Shown here in pieces: positions 6,332 to 8,635 of a stretch of 8,635 nt of DNA. The DNA is taken from contig JAGOJE010000033.1 of assembly GCA_017995275.1 (NCBI GenBank), positions 1 through 8,635 of the forward strand, in the 5' to 3' direction. A program made the position numbers and the translations under genes. The DNA is from Rickettsiaceae bacterium. GTDB lineage: Bacteria; Pseudomonadota; Alphaproteobacteria; Rickettsiales; Rickettsiaceae. The notes below the pieces were generated by a model. It was not told the DNA's origin. It was given only the letters and a program-made list of their open reading frames with translations, and did not search any database. How positions within the stretch are numbered: position 1 is the first letter of the stretch; each line of letters starts with the position of its first letter.

Positions 6332-6970
6332 ATGTCAATTGATGATCTAGAGCTCGGACAGTTCTTGATTGCGAAGTTTTCTCATGATGTCGCAGGGGTT
6401 ATAGGTGCTATTAATAGTGGCGTTGACTTCTTGAAGATGAATGATGAGAGAACGAGAGATCGAGCTTTAGATTTATTATATACTAGTTCTGAGCAAGCCG
6501 TTGCTAAACTTCAATTCTATAGATATGCCTATGGTTCTGTGAAAGGTCCTGGTGAGGCAAATTTAGAGGAGATACAATCGTTATGCGAGAAGTTTTTAGC
6601 TAAAAAATTCTCCTTAGAATTTCATGGAAATTACTTCAGCGATCCTAGTTTATTTATTTGCAGTCGGACGGGTAAGGTTATAACTTGTTTAGTAGAAGTA
6701 GTAGCTGGAAGTCTCATTTACGGTGGGTCTATAAAAGTTGATGTAGCAAAAAGCGAAAAAGGCAAGAAAATAACGGTTTCAGGATCGGGTAAAAGCGTAA
6801 AAATAGATAGAGAAAAATGTGAAATAATGCAAGGTGTGGAGTCTCCTTTGGGTATTTTTAACGTTCATCATCATTATACTGGGCATCTCATATCAGCTAT
6901 TCCAGCAGCTTTAGCATTTTCAGTTTCTGAGAATAATATAGAGTTTGTTCTAAATTGCGACGTTGTTTAA
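6332..6970 (+). CDS. chpT: Histidine phosphotransferase ChpT
   Basis: ChpT is the alphaproteobacterial phosphotransferase that accepts phosphate from a hybrid kinase receiver (CckA in Caulobacter) and passes it to the response regulators CtrA and CpdR, which govern cell cycle and development. This 212-residue protein has the dimerisation helices with phosphoacceptor His18 in KFSHDVAGVIGAINSGVDFL, and the family block LQFYRYAYG at residues 60-68. The second half (about 75-205) resembles the degenerate kinase ATP-binding fold, without the N-, G1 and G2 boxes, so it should not bind ATP. Length is typical. The start is ATG 6332, with AGG at 6322-6324 seven nt before it and 11 nt after the kinase stop, so it is almost surely co-transcribed with the kinase. 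Adjacency to a hybrid kinase gives a likely relay His511 to Asp801 to His18. It converges on rlpA, 22 nt apart. Confidence 0.92.
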   Translation: MSIDDLELGQFLIAKFSHDVAGVIGAINSGVDFLKMNDERTRDRALDLLYTSSEQAVAKLQFYRYAYGSVKGPGEANLEEIQSLCEKFLAKKFSLEFHGNYFSDPSLFICSRTGKVITCLVEVVAGSLIYGGSIKVDVAKSEKGKKITVSGSGKSVKIDREKCEIMQGVESPLGIFNVHHHYTGHLISAIPAALAFSVSENNIEFVLNCDVV

Positions 6971-6992
6971 AACTTTGAAAAACGAATGAGTA

Positions 6993-7610
6993 CTAAAGCA
7001 GTCTATGCTTCATGTTAATGAGCTTGATGTGGCAATTTACGGAGCATCTAGAGTTTTGCACTTTCTTCTTTGTTTTTGCTCCTGGAGATGAAGAGAGTTT
7101 TATATTATGTAGGAAATCTTTAGTCTCATCTTTCATATATTGTACACGGAGTTTTGCTACTCCTTTTTGTTTAAAGCCTAATGTTTGAGCTGCGCTTTCT
7201 GATACATCTATTATTCTATCTTTTCTAAATGGCCCTCTATCATTTACCATAACCATAAGAGATTTGTTGTTTTCAAGGTTTGTTACCTTCACTATAGATG
7301 GCATTGGTAGAGTTCTATGTGCGGCTGTTAGCATTTTTTTATTGTACAAATCACCATTTGCAGTTTTTTTTCCGTGGAATCCGTCTTTTGAGCCGTACCA
7401 TGATCCCATGCCGACTTGGTCATATTTCGTGTCTTTTGCAGGTTTATATGTTTTGCCATTTACCCTATATTCATTACCTATTTTGTAATGACCTTTGTAA
7501 CGATTATTTCCTCTATCGTCTTTTGATAATTTTCTATATAGAGACTGATTAGAGGAGCATCCAGAAAGTACTAGGGACAAGCTGGCCATAATAAGTAAGA
7601 TGAATCTCAC
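6993..7610 (-). CDS. rlpA: RlpA-like lipoprotein (double-psi beta-barrel, septal lytic transglycosylase family)
   Basis: RlpA cleaves peptidoglycan strands that lack stem peptides and helps daughter cells separate. The 205-residue product begins with a lipoprotein signal ending in lipobox LSGC, so Cys18 is lipidated and the protein is anchored in the envelope. The double-psi barrel spans about residues 66-158, with GSWYG, FHGKKTANGD, LTAAHRTLP and VNDRGPF (presumed catalytic Asp124). At the position of the active-site Glu of Pseudomonas RlpA, 37 residues before that Asp, this protein has Asp87. There is no C-terminal SPOR domain; the last 45 residues are a basic tail of no recognised family. 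The start is GTG at 7610-7608: a stop codon lies two codons upstream in frame and the signal peptide needs this start. No strong ribosome site is seen. It is divergent from pal. Confidence 0.92.
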   Translation of the reverse strand: MRFILLIMASLSLVLSGCSSNQSLYRKLSKDDRGNNRYKGHYKIGNEYRVNGKTYKPAKDTKYDQVGMGSWYGSKDGFHGKKTANGDLYNKKMLTAAHRTLPMPSIVKVTNLENNKSLMVMVNDRGPFRKDRIIDVSESAAQTLGFKQKGVAKLRVQYMKDETKDFLHNIKLSSSPGAKTKKKVQNSRCSVNCHIKLINMKHRLL

Positions 7611-7624
7611 GAGCTATCCATTTT

Positions 7625-7652
7625 AGTGTAACAAGGATACATTATGGCTCAA
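7625..7652 (-). promoter_or_regulatory. Possible rlpA promoter
   Basis: On the minus strand TTGAGC (7652-7647) and TACACT (7630-7625) are 16 nt apart, with TG forming an extended -10. The start would be near 7618, leaving a leader of only about 8 nt before the GTG. That fits the lack of a clear ribosome site but makes the call uncertain. Confidence 0.3.
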
Positions 7653-7700
7653 TTTTATTCCTCTGTAAATAAAAAATGTAAAATGCGCGAATCAATAAAG

Positions 7701-7716
7701 GTTGCATATTTGCAAC
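7701..7716. promoter_or_regulatory. Perfect inverted repeat between rlpA and pal
   Basis: GTTGCATATTTGCAAC is a 6-bp perfect inverted repeat around a 4-nt centre. It lies about 90 nt upstream of the rlpA start and about 145 nt upstream of pal. No T-run follows, so it is not an intrinsic terminator. It could be an operator for either gene; a chance palindrome in AT-rich DNA is also possible. Confidence 0.3.
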
Positions 7717-7805
7717 AAGGGTTATATAGAAAGCCAATTTTTCTATTATAACGGTTGAAAGGAAAATGTTTTCGATGTATAGTTGGGTGTAATGAGGGGT
7801 TTTGG

Positions 7806-7835
7806 TTGACACCAGATACTTCATGCATCTTTAAA
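7806..7835 (+). promoter_or_regulatory. Probable pal promoter
   Basis: TTGACA (7806-7811) is a perfect -35 box, with TTTAAA (7830-7835) 18 nt downstream. The start would be near 7842, leaving about 20 nt before the ATG, with GGAG at 7850-7853. A perfect TATAAT at 7842-7847 also exists, but it lacks a good -35 and would start transcription inside the ribosome site. Strong boxes fit an abundant lipoprotein. Confidence 0.5.
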
Positions 7836-7861
7836 ATTATTTATAATATGGAGTAATTATT

Positions 7862-8305
7862 ATGATAAAAAATGTAGCAGTTGCTTTCTGCGCTTTAGCA
7901 CTTGTTTCAGCTTGTTCAAAGAAATCTATGGATTCTGCAAACGATGCGCTAAATGCAAGATTCATCAAAGAAGCAGGTAGCGATAGAGTATTCTTCGCTC
8001 TTGATAAACACAATGTAAATGAAGAAGGAAAAACTGTTCTTCACAAACAAGCTGAATGGCTAAAAACAAATTCTTCAGTAAAAGCTACTGTTGAAGGTCA
8101 CTGTGACGAAAGAGGTACAAGAGAGTACAACTTAGCTCTAGGTGAAAAAAGAGCTAATGCAGCAGCTGCGGTTCTTAAAGGCCATGGTGTAAACTGCGAT
8201 AGAATCGAAGTTATTTCTTATGGTAAAGAAAGACCAGCAGATATGGGTCATGACCAAGCAGCATACAAACAAAATCGTCGTGCTGTAACAGTGGTTCGTA
8301 AGTAA
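7862..8305 (+). CDS. pal: Peptidoglycan-associated lipoprotein Pal
   Basis: Pal is an outer-membrane lipoprotein that binds peptidoglycan and works with TolB to hold and constrict the envelope at division. The 147-residue product has a signal peptide ending in lipobox LVSAC, so Cys18 is lipidated. An OmpA-like domain spans about residues 42-147, with EGHCDERGTREYN (78-90) and LGEKRANA (93-100); Asp82 and Arg97 are the usual ligands of diaminopimelate. Cys81 and Cys112 could form a disulfide. Length is normal for a mature Pal plus signal peptide. ATG 7862 has GGAG at 7850-7853. It has its own promoter and terminator, so it is probably a single-gene transcript; tolB is not next to it in this window. 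Identification is very secure. Confidence 0.97.
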   Translation: MIKNVAVAFCALALVSACSKKSMDSANDALNARFIKEAGSDRVFFALDKHNVNEEGKTVLHKQAEWLKTNSSVKATVEGHCDERGTREYNLALGEKRANAAAAVLKGHGVNCDRIEVISYGKERPADMGHDQAAYKQNRRAVTVVRK

Positions 8306-8334
8306 TTTTACACGAGCTTCTATGCTTATATTTG

Positions 8335-8370
8335 AAAGCCAGGCGCTTGATGTGTCTGGCTTTTTTCTTT
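8335..8370 (+). terminator. Strong rho-independent terminator of pal
   Basis: AAAGCCAGGCGC (8335-8346) pairs with 8352-8363 around a TTGAT loop, giving 12 bp with two G-U pairs. The stem runs straight into a tract of Ts (8361-8366, then C and more Ts). It lies 29 nt after the pal stop. Confidence 0.9.
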
Positions 8371-8422
8371 TGTGTGAATCTGCATATCTATTTTACGGTA
8401 TCTATAAGCTCCTTGGCGAGTG

Positions 8423-8497
8423 GGTCACTCCGGACAGGTAAGCGAAGGGCGATCCGTGATCCAGCATTATAATCCAGCAACTTGTTGCTCTTTATAA
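8423..8497. repeat. 75-nt intergenic repeat, copy 1
   Basis: This unit begins GGTCACTCCGGACAGGTAAG and ends in TTTATAA. It matches the second copy at 8561 at 69 of 75 positions, in the same orientation. Its 3' part has a 14-nt palindrome, AGCAACTTGTTGCT (8476-8489). It is of the dispersed palindromic kind common in rickettsia-like genomes; I cannot name the family. Confidence 0.9.
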
Positions 8498-8502
8498 TAA
8501 CG

Positions 8503-8522
8503 AGTCCTTCGGACTGTTTTTT
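8503..8522 (+). terminator. Small hairpin followed by six Ts, inside the repeat cluster
   Basis: AGTCC (8503-8507) and GGACT (8511-8515) form a 5-bp stem with a TTC loop, then G and TTTTTT (8517-8522). It looks like a weak intrinsic terminator on the plus strand. It may simply be part of the composite repeat, and it could back up the pal terminator. Confidence 0.35.
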
Positions 8523-8528
8523 GACTGG

Positions 8529-8549
8529 ATTCCTGCTCAAGGCAGGAAT
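8529..8549. repeat. Palindromic element between the two 75-nt repeats
   Basis: ATTCCTGC (8529-8536) and GCAGGAAT (8542-8549) are perfect 8-bp inverted arms around TCAAG. Sequence of this type (GGATTCCTGC...GCAGGAATGACA) is a common dispersed intergenic palindrome in bacterial genomes. It is a different element from the flanking 75-nt units. Confidence 0.75.
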
Positions 8550-8560
8550 GACACTCACGC

Positions 8561-8635
8561 GGTCACCCCGGACAGGTAAGCGAAGGGCGATCCGTGATCC
8601 AGCAGTACAATCCAGCAACAAGTTGCTCCTTATAA
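8561..8635. repeat. 75-nt intergenic repeat, copy 2 (reaches window end)
   Basis: This is a direct copy of 8423-8497 with six differences, at unit positions 7, 45, 48, 60, 61 and 69. Two of these (60 and 61) fall at the centre of the 14-nt palindrome, which reads AGCAACAAGTTGCT here. The last base of the match is the last base of the window, so the true unit may be longer. Confidence 0.9.

Noticed and set aside
6996..7010. Hairpin AAGCA/TGCTT at the chpT-rlpA junction as a bidirectional terminator
   Set aside because: The stem is only 5 bp, has no T-run on either side, and lies within the last codons of rlpA.
7264..7552. Two plus-strand open frames opposite rlpA
   Set aside because: Both are antisense to conserved RlpA motifs and have no protein-like features of their own.
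7642..7824. 60-codon minus-strand open frame between rlpA and pal
   Set aside because: It covers the candidate pal -35 box and the palindrome, its composition is noncoding-like, and no family is recognisable.
8423..8635. CRISPR-like array
   Set aside because: There are only two units, each 75 nt and imperfect, separated by a spacer that itself contains another palindromic repeat. No cas genes are present.

Overview
The window comes from an AT-rich alphaproteobacterium, most likely Rickettsiales- or Holosporales-like. The evidence is a ChpT-type histidine phosphotransferase (an alphaproteobacterial family), a short gamma-type SRP RNA, a Pal lipoprotein, a single-domain RlpA, a mitochondrial-processing-peptidase-like M16 protease, low GC throughout, and palindromic intergenic repeats of a kind common in obligate intracellular alphaproteobacteria. 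The species cannot be fixed from the sequence.

Layout. At 1-620 (minus) is the N-terminal half of murA, cut by the window edge. Divergent from it, a GT4 glycosyltransferase (704-1744) overlaps an M16 zinc protease (1716-2969). A convergent 4.5S SRP RNA gene (about 3110 down to 3024, minus) follows, then an AT-rich spacer. A three-gene operon runs from 3413 to 6970: a 103-residue PQ-loop/SemiSWEET-like membrane protein, an 869-residue soluble hybrid histidine kinase, and ChpT. The first two genes overlap by 14 nt and the last two are 11 nt apart. Facing this operon is rlpA (7610-6993, minus, GTG start). Divergent from rlpA is pal (7862-8305), which ends in a strong intrinsic terminator. The right end (about 8423-8635) is an intergenic repeat cluster: two direct 75-nt copies at 69/75 identity, with a palindromic element between them.

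The most striking object is the hybrid kinase. Between its two near-duplicate PAS domains lies a stretch of about 200 residues that matches a tRNA-dependent cyclodipeptide synthase (CDPS). It keeps the whole conserved active-site set: the nucleophilic Ser, three Tyr and the Glu. The predicted architecture is PAS-CDPS-PAS-HisKA-HATPase-REC. It is followed at once by ChpT, which in alphaproteobacteria passes phosphate from a hybrid kinase (CckA) to CtrA and CpdR. This suggests a soluble signalling protein that either reads aminoacyl-tRNA supply or makes a cyclodipeptide signal and feeds the result into the ChpT phosphorelay. The small PQ-loop transporter in the same operon could move a related small molecule. 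These functional links are inference; the domain order and residues are read from the sequence.

The other genes serve the envelope and protein targeting: murA (peptidoglycan precursor), a glycosyltransferase of unknown acceptor, rlpA and pal (peptidoglycan and outer membrane), and the SRP RNA (membrane protein targeting).
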